Notes under the pieces: generated by a model | What the model saw: only the letters and a program-made list of their open reading frames with translations | What the model was told of the DNA's origin: nothing | Databases searched by the model: none | Program-made: the position numbers and the translations under genes | Shown here: positions 27,625 to 36,704 of the stretch, piece by piece | How positions within the stretch are numbered: the first letter of the stretch is position 1 | Layout: each line of letters starts with the position of its first letter | NCBI RefSeq assembly: GCF_024741135.1 | Contig: NZ_JANSUY010000025.1 | Span: forward strand, 48,644-112,643 | Direction of reading: 5' to 3' | Source: Aquiflexum gelatinilyticum | GTDB taxonomy: Bacteria > Bacteroidota > Bacteroidia > Cytophagales > Cyclobacteriaceae | DNA length: 64,000 nucleotides

Positions 27625-30600
27625 ATGCTTAATAAAACAATAAAATTCTTTCTTGAAAACAAACTGGTAACGGTGATCCTTTTGGTACTCGTAGTCCTTT
27701 GGGGAATTGTCGTTGCTCCGTTCAACTGGAACACCGGTTTCCTTCCCAATGACCCCGTTCCTGTGGATGCGATTCCGGATATCGGAGAAAACCAACAGAT
27801 CGTTTTTACCGAATGGATGGGACGCTCACCCCAAGATGTGGAGGATCAGATTACTTATCCTTTGACGACATCTCTTTTGGGAATGCCTGGTGTCAAGACC
27901 ATTAGAAGCACTTCCATGTTTGGGTTTTCTTCGATCTATATCATTTTTGAAGAAGACATCGAATTCTATTGGAGCCGTTCGAGGATATTGGAAAAGCTCA
28001 ACTCCCTGCCTTCAGGATTATTGCCCGAAAGTGGGCAGCCCAAGTTGGGACCGGATGCCACGGGTTTGGGACAGGTTTATTTTTACACTTTGGAAGGCAG
28101 GGATGAAAAAGGGAATCCTGTCGGAGGTTGGGATTTGAATGAACTGAGAAGTATTCAGGATTTTTATGTGAAGTATGGACTTGCCGGGACAGCAGGTGTG
28201 GCGGAGGTTGCCACCATTGGCGGACATGTCAAAGAATATCAGGTTGACCTGGATCCGGTGGCTTTGAAAGCCCACAATGTCACCATGATGGAGGTAATGA
28301 ATGCCATCAAGCAATCCAACCTGGATATTGGTGCCAATACCATGGAAATCAACCAAGTCGAGTACATCGTCCGTGGTTTGGGATATGTCAAATCCTTGGA
28401 AGACATCGAATTGGCGGTAGTGAAAGTAAGTAACAATGTTCCCCTTAGGATCAAGGACATTGCCAAAGTTAACATCGGTCCGGCGAGTAGGGCAGAAAGG
28501 GCGATCTTGGATAAAGGTGGCGCTGAAGCAGTAGGGGGTGTAGTCGTGGCAAGATATGGGGACAATCCGCTTCAGGTGATCGATGCTGTCAAATCCAAAA
28601 TTGAAGAAATCACTCCGGGACTGCCAAGCAAAACCTTGGCCGATGGGACAGTTTCCAAAGTCACCATTGTACCGTTTTATGACCGCTCAGGGCTGATCAA
28701 AGAGACACTCAACACACTCAATGAAGCCATTATACTCCAGATACTCATCACGATCATTGTAATCATGGTGATGGTTTTCAACCTGAGAGCTTCGCTTCTG
28801 ATTTCCGCTTTGTTGCCTTTGGCGGTGCTGATGTGCTTTATCATGATGAAGTATTTTGGGGTGGATGCCAATATCGTGGCGCTTTCAGGAATCGCCATCG
28901 CGATAGGGACCATGGTTGATCTCGGGATTATTCTGAATGAAAATATTCTCAGACACATAGAAGAATCCGGCGGTCAAAAAACCAAACTTCAGGTCATTTA
29001 CGAAGCGACTACGGAAGTGGCCTCGGCGATAGTCACCGCGGTGATGACTACCATTGTGAGCTTTTTGCCGGTATTTACCTTGCAGGCAGCCGAAGGAAAG
29101 CTTTTTGGCCCATTAGCCTATACCAAAACTTTTGCGTTGATAGCGGCTTTGATTTTTACTTTGGTATTTATGCCGGCTTTTGCCCATTGGGTTTTTGGCA
29201 CCAATGTCAAATCCAAGTCATACAAAAACATACTCAATTTCGCCTTGCTTTTGTTGGGCTTCGTCTTGCTCTTTTTCTTTGCCTGGGCAGGATTGGTATT
29301 GATTGCCTTTGCCATCAACAATCTGGTTCATTCCTATTTTCCTGAAAAAACACAGCACGGAAAATACAAAGAATGGATTTCCATGGCCATTGCCGTGGCG
29401 GCAGTTTCCGTTTTGTTGGCTGAAATGTGGCGGCCTTTGGGGCTGAGTCAATCCGTTTTTGTCAATTTTATTTTCATCGGGTTGGTGATTGGGCTGAACC
29501 TTGGCGGGTTTTCACTTTTCATCCGTTTTTATGCACCTATTTTGAAATGGTGCCAAGAAAACACGAAGACATTTCTTGTGATACCTGCCTTCATTATTTT
29601 CCTTGGGGCCAATATCTGGCTGGGATTTGGGAAGATTTTTGAATTCTCTGCCATTGGATTTGATAAAATCGGATGGAATATCAGGACATCTTCGCTTTGG
29701 TCGGGGATGACGCATACTTTTCCGGGGATGGGGAAGGAATTTATGCCGGCTTTGAATGAAGGATCATTTTTGCTCATGCCAACGTCCATGCCACATTCCG
29801 GGGTGGAGGCCAACATGCAGATCGTAAAGCAATTGGATATGTTGGTTCAGGCGATTCCTGAAGTGGAGATGGTTGTCGGCAAAGCAGGGAGGGCCGAAAG
29901 TCCGCTTGACCCTGCACCGATGTCCATGTATGAGAATATCATCAATTACAAAACCGAATACCTCCAGGATCAAGATGCCCAAAAATTAAGATTCAAGACC
30001 GATGGGGATGGTTTTTTCCAATTAAATATTGAAGGGAAAGACTATTGGTATGACCGTGTCTCGGGTACTATCTGGGATAAGGATTTCAATTATTTGGAAG
30101 AAAATAAAACCAAATCCATTGTCAAAGAAATCCAAAAGCACCTGATCCTGGATGAGAAAAGCGGCCAATACTTCCGTCAGTGGCGGGATCAGATTGAATC
30201 TCCTGATGATATTTGGGATGAAATCCAACTCAGGACCTCCGGTATTCCAGGCGTTACTTCTGCGCCAAAACTCCAGCCTATCGAAACAAGGTTGGTGATG
30301 TTACAGACCGGAATGCGGGCACCTATGGGCATGAAGGTCTATGGACCTGACTTGGAGACGATAGAAAATTTCAGCTTGGAACTCGAAAAACTGCTTCAGG
30401 AAGTTCCTTCAGTCAAAGCGGAAGCGGTATTTGCAGACCGGTCCTTGGGCAAGCCCTACCTGGAAGTGGATCTGGACCGGGTGGCTTTGGGGAGATATGG
30501 ACTGAATGTCGCCGATGTGCAGGAGTTTATAGAAGTGGCGATTGGCGGCATGACTTTAAGCACCACTGTCGAAGGCCGGGAGCGTTATGCCATCCGTGCC

Positions 30601-31494
30601 AGGTATGCAAGGGAGTATCGGGATGACCCTGAGGCCTTGAAGAAAATCCTGGTCAACAGCCCCACTGGAGCTCAGATTCCATTAGGTCAAATTGCAGAAA
30701 TTACCTACCGCCCCGGTCCGATGATGATCAGGGGAGAAAATACCTTTTTGGTCGGCTATGTGATGTTTGACAAAAGGGATGGGTATGCAGAAGTCAATGT
30801 GGTCGAAAGTGCCAAAAACCTGCTGGATGAAAAAGTAAGAACCGGTGAACTTGAGGTTCCTGCCGGGGTATCCTATGTTTTTTCCGGCAGTTATGAAAAT
30901 CAGATCCGGGCCGAAAAGCGCCTTGCATTGGTTATTCCGTTGTGTTTGGCGGTGATATTCCTGATCCTTTATTTCCAATTCAAGTCCACGGTACTGACCA
31001 TGATGGTCTTTACAGCCATCGCGATGGCTTTTTCCGGAGGATTTATGATGCTGTGGTTATATGGTCAGAATTGGTTTTTTGATTTCAGTTTCCTCGGAAC
31101 CAATATGAGGGACTTGTTCCAAATGCGTACCGTCAATCTCAGCGTGGCGGTTTGGGTGGGTTTCATAGCACTTTTTGGAATTGCAACAGATGACGGAGTA
31201 GTGATGGGAACCTACCTGACGCAGAGTTTTGACAAAGTCAATCCGACAACTGTTCCTGAAATCCGAAAGGCAGTATTGGAAGCCGGATTGAAGAGGGTGA
31301 GGCCATGTCTGATGACTACCGCAACGACTTTATTGGCCTTATTGCCTGTTTTGACCAGCTCCGGCCGGGGATCCGACATCATGATCCCAATGGCCATTCC
31401 GGCATTTGGAGGGATGGCGGTGGCCTTGATTTCACTATTTATTGTTCCGGTTTTATATGGGAAGTATAGGGAAATAAGGTTGAAAAGGGTTTGA
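27625..31494 (+). CDS. cusA: CusA/CzcA-type heavy-metal efflux RND transporter
   Basis: This 1289-residue proton-driven inner-membrane pump exports Cu(I)/Ag(I) or divalent metals with CusB and TolC. Typical motifs: DAIPDIGENQQIVFTEWMGR and YPLTTSLLGMPGVKTIRS in the porter domain, the TM4 region SGIAIAIGTMVDLGIILNEN, PALNEGSFLLMPTSMP, and near the end FGIATDDGVVMGTYL. It is longer than the E. coli protein (about 1050 aa), with an extra segment near residues 500-700, as in Bacteroidota relatives. The TGA stop lies inside repeat R2. Copper rather than cobalt/zinc is favoured by the neighbouring HYC_CC_PP protein and methionine-rich TGMRAPMGMKV. Confidence 0.93.
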   Translation: MLNKTIKFFLENKLVTVILLVLVVLWGIVVAPFNWNTGFLPNDPVPVDAIPDIGENQQIVFTEWMGRSPQDVEDQITYPLTTSLLGMPGVKTIRSTSMFGFSSIYIIFEEDIEFYWSRSRILEKLNSLPSGLLPESGQPKLGPDATGLGQVYFYTLEGRDEKGNPVGGWDLNELRSIQDFYVKYGLAGTAGVAEVATIGGHVKEYQVDLDPVALKAHNVTMMEVMNAIKQSNLDIGANTMEINQVEYIVRGLGYVKSLEDIELAVVKVSNNVPLRIKDIAKVNIGPASRAERAILDKGGAEAVGGVVVARYGDNPLQVIDAVKSKIEEITPGLPSKTLADGTVSKVTIVPFYDRSGLIKETLNTLNEAIILQILITIIVIMVMVFNLRASLLISALLPLAVLMCFIMMKYFGVDANIVALSGIAIAIGTMVDLGIILNENILRHIEESGGQKTKLQVIYEATTEVASAIVTAVMTTIVSFLPVFTLQAAEGKLFGPLAYTKTFALIAALIFTLVFMPAFAHWVFGTNVKSKSYKNILNFALLLLGFVLLFFFAWAGLVLIAFAINNLVHSYFPEKTQHGKYKEWISMAIAVAAVSVLLAEMWRPLGLSQSVFVNFIFIGLVIGLNLGGFSLFIRFYAPILKWCQENTKTFLVIPAFIIFLGANIWLGFGKIFEFSAIGFDKIGWNIRTSSLWSGMTHTFPGMGKEFMPALNEGSFLLMPTSMPHSGVEANMQIVKQLDMLVQAIPEVEMVVGKAGRAESPLDPAPMSMYENIINYKTEYLQDQDAQKLRFKTDGDGFFQLNIEGKDYWYDRVSGTIWDKDFNYLEENKTKSIVKEIQKHLILDEKSGQYFRQWRDQIESPDDIWDEIQLRTSGIPGVTSAPKLQPIETRLVMLQTGMRAPMGMKVYGPDLETIENFSLELEKLLQEVPSVKAEAVFADRSLGKPYLEVDLDRVALGRYGLNVADVQEFIEVAIGGMTLSTTVEGRERYAIRARYAREYRDDPEALKKILVNSPTGAQIPLGQIAEITYRPGPMMIRGENTFLVGYVMFDKRDGYAEVNVVESAKNLLDEKVRTGELEVPAGVSYVFSGSYENQIRAEKRLALVIPLCLAVIFLILYFQFKSTVLTMMVFTAIAMAFSGGFMMLWLYGQNWFFDFSFLGTNMRDLFQMRTVNLSVAVWVGFIALFGIATDDGVVMGTYLTQSFDKVNPTTVPEIRKAVLEAGLKRVRPCLMTTATTLLALLPVLTSSGRGSDIMIPMAIPAFGGMAVALISLFIVPVLYGKYREIRLKRV

Positions 31495-31498
31495 TATT

Positions 31499-31613
31499 GA
31501 TATTAATTGATATAGGATATTGGTGGATATTGATTTGGGGATCTGGGTATTCATTGTGATTTGAAAGGAAGATTGGATATTAATTGATATTGGATATTGG
31601 TGGATATTGATTT
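31499..31613 (+). repeat. Repeat R2: two near-identical 38-bp GATATT units
   Basis: Copies at 31499-31536 and 31576-31613 match at 37 of 38 bases. Units of GATATTGG and GATATTAATTG recur within each. The second copy's 31586-31610 is complementary (24 of 25 positions including one G-U) to R3 at 32092-32116. Confidence 0.9.
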
Positions 31614-31643
31614 TAGGAACAAGCGTGATTAGGAAGAATTGAT

Positions 31644-32036
31644 ATGGAGGAGAAAAAAGAATATATAAAACTTGAGGATTTGGAGGTATATAAATTAGCC
31701 AGAGAACTATCAAAAATGGGATGGGCCATTTATTCAAAAATGACATGGCAGACAAGAAAGATCATAGGCGACCAGTTTATTGAATCCATAGATTCGATAG
31801 GGGCAAATATTGCGGAGTCTTATGGCCGATTTCATTATTTGGATAGGGTCAAGTTTCTTTACAATAGCCGTGGTTCTATGTTGGAAGCCATCAATCATTG
31901 GTTAAGCCTTATGGAGGAAAGGGAAATCATCTCAAAGGAAGAGTTTGCCAATTTTAAGTTGATTTCTGATAAGCTTTCCCTTAAACTGAATAACTACATT
32001 CAATCAATTTACAATTCAAAAAAAGAATTGAAATGA
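31644..32036 (+). CDS. Four-helix-bundle protein (23S rRNA intervening-sequence type)
   Basis: This 130-residue protein is all-helical by pattern: KLEDLEVYKLARELSKMGW, FIESIDSIGANIAESYGR, YNSRGSMLEAINHWLSLMEE, DKLSLKLNNYIQSIY. The IGANIAES(Y)GR core is the hallmark of the family first seen as ORFs in 23S rRNA intervening sequences, related to Avd of diversity-generating retroelements. Function unknown. An AGGAAG ribosome-binding site sits 8 bp before ATG. Its stop overlaps the tolC start by 4 bp (ATGA). It is an intruder in an otherwise standard cusA-tolC-cusB order and lies between complementary repeat arms. Confidence 0.9.
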   Translation: MEEKKEYIKLEDLEVYKLARELSKMGWAIYSKMTWQTRKIIGDQFIESIDSIGANIAESYGRFHYLDRVKFLYNSRGSMLEAINHWLSLMEEREIISKEEFANFKLISDKLSLKLNNYIQSIYNSKKELK

Positions 32037-33544
32037 AAAAATTCAAAAGCATAAAATCCTTTAAGGAATGGTTTGAAGCCGGTCTTTCCCGCCAATATCC
32101 ATCAATATCCAATATCTATAAATATCTGATGTTTGCTGCATTGATGCTCAGTGGAAAAGTAAATTCCCAGTCCTTGGATAACTACCTAGAAATAGCAATT
32201 GAAAACAACCCTGGGATAAGGGCTTCTTTTAAAGGCTACGAAGCTTCTTTGGAGAAGGTAAACCAGGCCAATTCATTGCCGGATCCGGAACTGAATGTCG
32301 GGTATTTTCTCAGACCGATGGAATTGCTTATGGGTAACCAAAGGGCAGAAGCTTCAGTCATGCAGATGTTTCCATGGTTTGGTATGCTCAAAACCCAAAA
32401 GGATGAAGCCACTTTGATGGCTGAGGCAAGGTACGAGGCTTTCAAAGAGGAGCGGAATAGGTTGATGCTGCAGGTGAAGGAGACGTATTTCCAGTTGCAA
32501 CAACTTGAAAATACCATTGCCATCACCCAATCCAATCTCGAAATTCTTAAAAGTCTCGAACGGTTGGCCATCATCCGCTACCAAGGCGGAAATACCTCTG
32601 AAGCGGTGTCATCGGTAAGTTCGGCCGTCAGGAAACCTATCCAGATCCAATCTTCCGGAAGTTCTTCCGATGGCATGGGAATGGGAGGAGGCAGTCCTGC
32701 TGCTGGTACAACCCCATCCAGTCCTTCCTCAGGAATGAATGCCATGGGCGCCACCGGCAGTTCCGGCAAATTGACAGATGTACTCAGACTTCAGGTTCAG
32801 ATCAAAGCCCTCCAAAGCGAACTGATCCAGCTGGAGGTCAACAAAAAACCTTTGATTACCAAATTCAACCAACTCTTGGGAGTCGAACAAACTGAAAAAA
32901 TCAACCTTTCCGAGAAGTTTGAACCGATCAATATTGCCGGATTGGAAGAACTGATGTTGGAAGGAATTCTGACAAACAATCCCATGGTGCTGATGCTGGA
33001 AAAAGAAAGTGAAGCTTATTGGAAACAAGCCCAAATGGCCAAACTGGAAGGAAGACCGATGTTGGGTGCGGGTTTGAATTACATGGTTTTTTCTCCAAGA
33101 CCCGAATCAGGAATAATTGGAGGAATGGATGGAATGGAATATATGCCATCCGGAATGGGCAACAACATGTTTATGGTTATGGGAACGGTGACTTTACCCA
33201 TTTACAGAAAAAAATACAAGTCGATGGAAACGGAAGCAAATTATTGGAGAGAATCTGCGATCAAGCAAAAAGAAGATCTTCAAAACAGCCTGGCCACAGA
33301 ATTTGAAAGTGCCATTGCCCAGCTCAAAGATTCGCAAAGAAAACTTGAATTGCTGGAAGAACAGATTGAACTGACCGAACAGACCATGGAGCTTTCCGTG
33401 ACTTCTTATGCGACCGATGGAAGTTCCTTTGAGGAGATTCTGAGTATTCAAAGAGAACTCCTGAACTTCAGGTTGGAATTGCTCAATACCCAGATCGAGC
33501 AGCAATTGAACTACGCAAGGCTTGAAGTCCTTACAGGGATTTAA
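32033..33544 (+). CDS. TolC/CusC-like outer-membrane efflux protein
   Basis: This 503-residue outer-membrane channel subunit connects to CusB and CusA across the periplasm. It has the TolC coiled-coil pattern (SLEKVNQANSLPDPELNVGY; LRLQVQIKALQSELIQLEV; SLATEFESAIAQLKDSQRKL; GSSFEEILSIQRELLNF) and a Met/Gly/Ser-rich loop after residue about 205 (SDGMGMGGGSP). The N-terminus is odd: about 30 charged or repeat-coded residues, including the R3-encoded stretch, precede the signal core MFAALMLSGKVNSQS. The start is coupled (ATGA) to the four-helix gene. The ATG at 32129 would leave too short a signal. Confidence 0.88.
   Translation: MKKFKSIKSFKEWFEAGLSRQYPSISNIYKYLMFAALMLSGKVNSQSLDNYLEIAIENNPGIRASFKGYEASLEKVNQANSLPDPELNVGYFLRPMELLMGNQRAEASVMQMFPWFGMLKTQKDEATLMAEARYEAFKEERNRLMLQVKETYFQLQQLENTIAITQSNLEILKSLERLAIIRYQGGNTSEAVSSVSSAVRKPIQIQSSGSSSDGMGMGGGSPAAGTTPSSPSSGMNAMGATGSSGKLTDVLRLQVQIKALQSELIQLEVNKKPLITKFNQLLGVEQTEKINLSEKFEPINIAGLEELMLEGILTNNPMVLMLEKESEAYWKQAQMAKLEGRPMLGAGLNYMVFSPRPESGIIGGMDGMEYMPSGMGNNMFMVMGTVTLPIYRKKYKSMETEANYWRESAIKQKEDLQNSLATEFESAIAQLKDSQRKLELLEEQIELTEQTMELSVTSYATDGSSFEEILSIQRELLNFRLELLNTQIEQQLNYARLEVLTGI
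32092..32127 (-). repeat. Repeat R3, inside the 5' end of the tolC reading frame
   Basis: CCAATATCCATCAATATCC... is the reverse complement of the R2 unit. It translates in frame as residues QYPSISNIYKYL of the TolC precursor, just before the hydrophobic signal segment. Confidence 0.85.
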
Positions 33545-33545
33545 A

Positions 33546-33678
33546 GGATATTGATGGATATTAATTGATATTGAATATTGAGGAAATTAATAGATAATGG
33601 ATATTGAAGATATTATTGGATACTGGATATTAAAGATTAATGATATTAGTTGATACTGGATATTTATTGATATTAATT
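33546..33678 (+). repeat. Repeat R4 after tolC
   Basis: Degenerate GATATT/GGATATTGATGG/TTAATTGATATT units begin 1 bp after the tolC stop and run about 130 bp. Further on (about 33710-33745) is a separate CGGTCATCGGTCTTCGG-type microrepeat. No gene is seen in the 274 bp to cusB. Confidence 0.8.
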
Positions 33679-33818
33679 CCGATACAAGAAGATTCTGAAA
33701 GTTAAAACCGCATCGGTCATCGGTCTTCGGACTTCCAACTTCCGTCCTGCTTGAAAATGAATAAAAGCTTGCTTTTAAAAAGCGCAAAAATAAAAATGAA
33801 CATTGAATCATAAACGCC

Positions 33819-35540
33819 ATGAATACAAGAAAAAATATCGTCATCATCATCTTTGGTTGCCTCCTTTTTGGAGCAATTTTCGGATGGATCATCAGAGGTG
33901 GAGGAGAGCCTGAAACGGAAAATCAGGAAGCGCTTGCCACAGACGGGGAAACCATCTGGGTATCCCCGATGCATCCCCATATCCGTCAAAACGAACCTGG
34001 CCAATGCCCGATATGCGGCATGGATCTCGTTCCGCTGTCACAACTCAGTGGTTCTACCAACGAATACCAGTTGGAAATGACTCCCGAAGCCATGGCGCTT
34101 TCCAAAGTCATGACGACCAAAGTCACCTCAGGCGCTTCTGCCTCGAGGCTGCAACTTTCAGGAAAAATCCAACCCGATGAGCAAAGGATCAAAAGCCTTA
34201 CCTCCAATTTTGCAGGAAGGATAGACAAGCTTTTTGTCAATTTTACCGGTCAGGAAGTGACCAAAGGCCAAAAATTGGCGACCATCTACTCACCTGATTT
34301 GGTCAATGCCCAAAAAGAACTGCTGGAAGTGGCCAAGATCAAAGACCGTCAGCCGGCATTGTACCAAGCTGCCAAGGAAAAACTGCGCCTTTGGAAAATC
34401 TCGGAAGGGCAGATTGCGGAGATTGAAAAAAGTGGCGCCGTTCAGACGCAATTTGACGTCTATGCCGATGCTTCGGGAATTGTGAGCGCAAGGAATGTCT
34501 CTTTGGGGGAATTTGTCAGCAGGGGTTCTGTCCTGTTTGAACTCATGGATTTGAGTCAGGTTTGGGTAATCATGGATGCGTATGAATCTGACCTGGCCGG
34601 AATCAAAAAGGGTGATAACATCACTTTTCAGGCAGCAGCTTATCCGGGAAAGGAATTCACAGGAAAGGTAACTTTTATTGATCCGACTTTGAATCCCGAA
34701 ACAAGGACAGTCGGAATCCGTGCGGAAGCTGTCAATACAGGCATGCAGCTGAAGCCCGAGATGTTTGTCAGTGCCACGATCAAAACGTCCGCTACAGCCA
34801 AGTCAGGCTTGATGGTTCCTAAGTCCGCCATCCTATGGACAGGGCCGCGGTCTGTGGTGTATGTGCAGGTGGGCAACAGCGAGTCCCCGGCTTTTGAAAT
34901 GCGCGAAGTGACTTTGGGTGCGCGCTCGGGTGACGATTATATGGTGACCTCCGGCATCAGCGATGGAGATGAGGTTGTCAGCAACGGGGTTTTTGCGATC
35001 GATGCCGCAGCTCAGCTATCAGGAAAATACAGCATGATGCTGAGGCCTGAGGCCAAAGCTGTTTCACAGAATCAGGACGTCCCCGAGCAATTCCGTAAAC
35101 AACTTACCGCATTTGTAAAAAGCTATTTTGCGATCAAAAACGCCCTTACTGTTTCCGATGTTGCTTCCGCCCAATCGGCGGTATCCAAATCCAAGGCCTC
35201 TTTGACCAAGGTAGAAATGGGTCTTTTGGATGAAAAATCACACGATGTTTGGATGGGATTGTTGAAACCGATCCAAGGAAGTCTGGACAAAATCCAAAGC
35301 ACCAAAGACGTGGAAGTGCAGCGTTCCCATTTCGAAACACTCTCGGACAACCTGATTTCGGCAGTGGGTTATTTCGGAGTGGAGGAAAACACCGTTTATA
35401 AGCAATACTGCCCTATGGCATTCAAAGACAAAGGGGCATTTTGGCTGAGTGGGGAAAAGGAAATCAAAAACCCATATTTCGGAGAAGCGATGCTAAGTTG
35501 TGGGGAGGTGAAGGAGACTTTTCAACCCACAAATCCATAA
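33819..35540 (+). CDS. cusB: Efflux RND periplasmic adaptor CusB, with metal-binding N- and C-terminal domains
   Basis: The protein (573 aa) has an N-terminal membrane anchor (NIVIIIFGCLLFGAIFGWII), then a heavy-metal-binding segment with MHPHIRQNEPGQCPICGMDL (about residues 51-70). The membrane-fusion core follows (LQLSGKIQPDEQRIKSLTSN, FVNFTGQEVTKGQKLATIYS, GEFVSRGSVLFELMDLSQVW). The C-terminus carries a DUF3347-like region (FRKQLTAFVKSYFAIKNAL) and a Cys/Met tail (YKQYCPMAF, AMLSCGEV). It bridges CusA to TolC and probably hands over metal. A 274-bp repeat-bearing gap separates it from tolC. Confidence 0.93.
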   Translation: MNTRKNIVIIIFGCLLFGAIFGWIIRGGGEPETENQEALATDGETIWVSPMHPHIRQNEPGQCPICGMDLVPLSQLSGSTNEYQLEMTPEAMALSKVMTTKVTSGASASRLQLSGKIQPDEQRIKSLTSNFAGRIDKLFVNFTGQEVTKGQKLATIYSPDLVNAQKELLEVAKIKDRQPALYQAAKEKLRLWKISEGQIAEIEKSGAVQTQFDVYADASGIVSARNVSLGEFVSRGSVLFELMDLSQVWVIMDAYESDLAGIKKGDNITFQAAAYPGKEFTGKVTFIDPTLNPETRTVGIRAEAVNTGMQLKPEMFVSATIKTSATAKSGLMVPKSAILWTGPRSVVYVQVGNSESPAFEMREVTLGARSGDDYMVTSGISDGDEVVSNGVFAIDAAAQLSGKYSMMLRPEAKAVSQNQDVPEQFRKQLTAFVKSYFAIKNALTVSDVASAQSAVSKSKASLTKVEMGLLDEKSHDVWMGLLKPIQGSLDKIQSTKDVEVQRSHFETLSDNLISAVGYFGVEENTVYKQYCPMAFKDKGAFWLSGEKEIKNPYFGEAMLSCGEVKETFQPTNP

Positions 35541-35548
35541 AAAAACCC

Positions 35549-36586
35549 TTAAATCATCAATGCCTGATTTTCGGATTGGGGTGGGGTAATCTGCAGGCTG
35601 CTGGAGTCGGAGATGCTTTTTCTCAGTTCTTCGTCCAATTTTCTAGCTTCTGTTTTGATCATTTTGATAAAATGGGCAACTTCCATAGCTGATTTTTTGG
35701 GATCGATGATTTCCAATATCCCAAGGATATTGGCCAGTTTGGCGCGCATCAGGTGTGTTTGGTTAAAAGTCACCGTCGTTAGGTATTGGGTTTGTTGCCG
35801 GAAAAGTGATTCTGTTTTTTTTCTTTCAGAAATATCAAAGAAACAACCTGCCATCACCAAAGGATCTCCTTCAGGACTCCACTGCAGGACTTTGCCATAG
35901 CCCAATACCCAAATGTCTTTCTTATGTACGTTTTTGATCCTGAATTCGCAATGAAACGGATGTTTGCCATTACTCGAAAAATGCTCCTTCAAATTTTCTT
36001 CCACTTTGACTTTATCTGAAGGGTGAACATGTTTTTTCCATTTCACATTCTTTTGGCTTTTACTCTTTTGGATAGGGCTGTATCCAAAAACCTCATTCAG
36101 AGAAAGGCTCAGCTGATCGGATTGCTGTGCAATATCCCAAATCCAAAACCCGATCAGGTTTTCTTCAAGCAATCCTTCCATCAGGGAATTTTTTGCATGC
36201 AGGTCATTGATACTATCCGGAAACTGAACTGATTTTTCATTGACATTTTCTATGATGTGACCAAGTCCCAAAATCTCAATGCTTTCACTGTTGCCTGAGT
36301 TGATGGTAAACTCCCATTTGGTCCAATAAAAATCCAGCCCATCCGATTTAATCTTCCTTATGTCAAGCTTGAACTTCCTTTCTCCTTCAATCAGTGATTT
36401 TTCCAAGAGGGACTGATAATTTGAAAAGTCTTTGTAGTAGACCAATTCTGAAAAGGAGGAACCTTCTAAGGCATGATTCAAAAACCTTGTTTCTTTTTGA
36501 AGATGTTCATTGCTATCCAATATATTAGCATCCCTGTCCAGACAGATATAATAAAAGTAATCTGAATGCTTAAAAAAATCTTTCAT
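35549..36586 (-). CDS. PAS-domain protein with DHp-like helix but no ATPase domain
   Basis: This 345-residue cytoplasmic protein has two PAS-like regions (residues about 10-110 and 135-260; the latter ends with the PAC signature VMAGCFFDISERKKTE). A helix follows, reading VTFNQTHLMRAKLANILGIL, matching the H box of Bacteroidota PAS kinases. The protein then ends without N, G1 or G2 boxes, so it cannot phosphorylate itself. It could be a truncated kinase or a dimerising sensor that works in trans. Convergent with cusB, 8 bp apart. Confidence 0.8.
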   Translation of the reverse strand: MKDFFKHSDYFYYICLDRDANILDSNEHLQKETRFLNHALEGSSFSELVYYKDFSNYQSLLEKSLIEGERKFKLDIRKIKSDGLDFYWTKWEFTINSGNSESIEILGLGHIIENVNEKSVQFPDSINDLHAKNSLMEGLLEENLIGFWIWDIAQQSDQLSLSLNEVFGYSPIQKSKSQKNVKWKKHVHPSDKVKVEENLKEHFSSNGKHPFHCEFRIKNVHKKDIWVLGYGKVLQWSPEGDPLVMAGCFFDISERKKTESLFRQQTQYLTTVTFNQTHLMRAKLANILGILEIIDPKKSAMEVAHFIKMIKTEARKLDEELRKSISDSSSLQITPPQSENQALMI

Positions 36587-36704
36587 GTGGCAAACGGGTA
36601 GATAGGTGGGAGATAATTTTGAAAGTTCAAAATCGTATTACAAATTACATAAATACTAATGTAAAAAGCAAAAAAATTGTTTTTAAATCATAAATCGACC
36701 CCTC

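Noticed and set aside
31453..31755. Minus-strand open frames across the AT-rich repeats (also 33587-33892)
   Set aside because: They are translations of the repeat units (Ile, Ser, Asn, Tyr-rich), with no coding evidence.
31499..33678. Considered a CRISPR array
   Set aside because: The GATATTGG units are adjacent, degenerate, and have no regular unique spacers or nearby cas genes.
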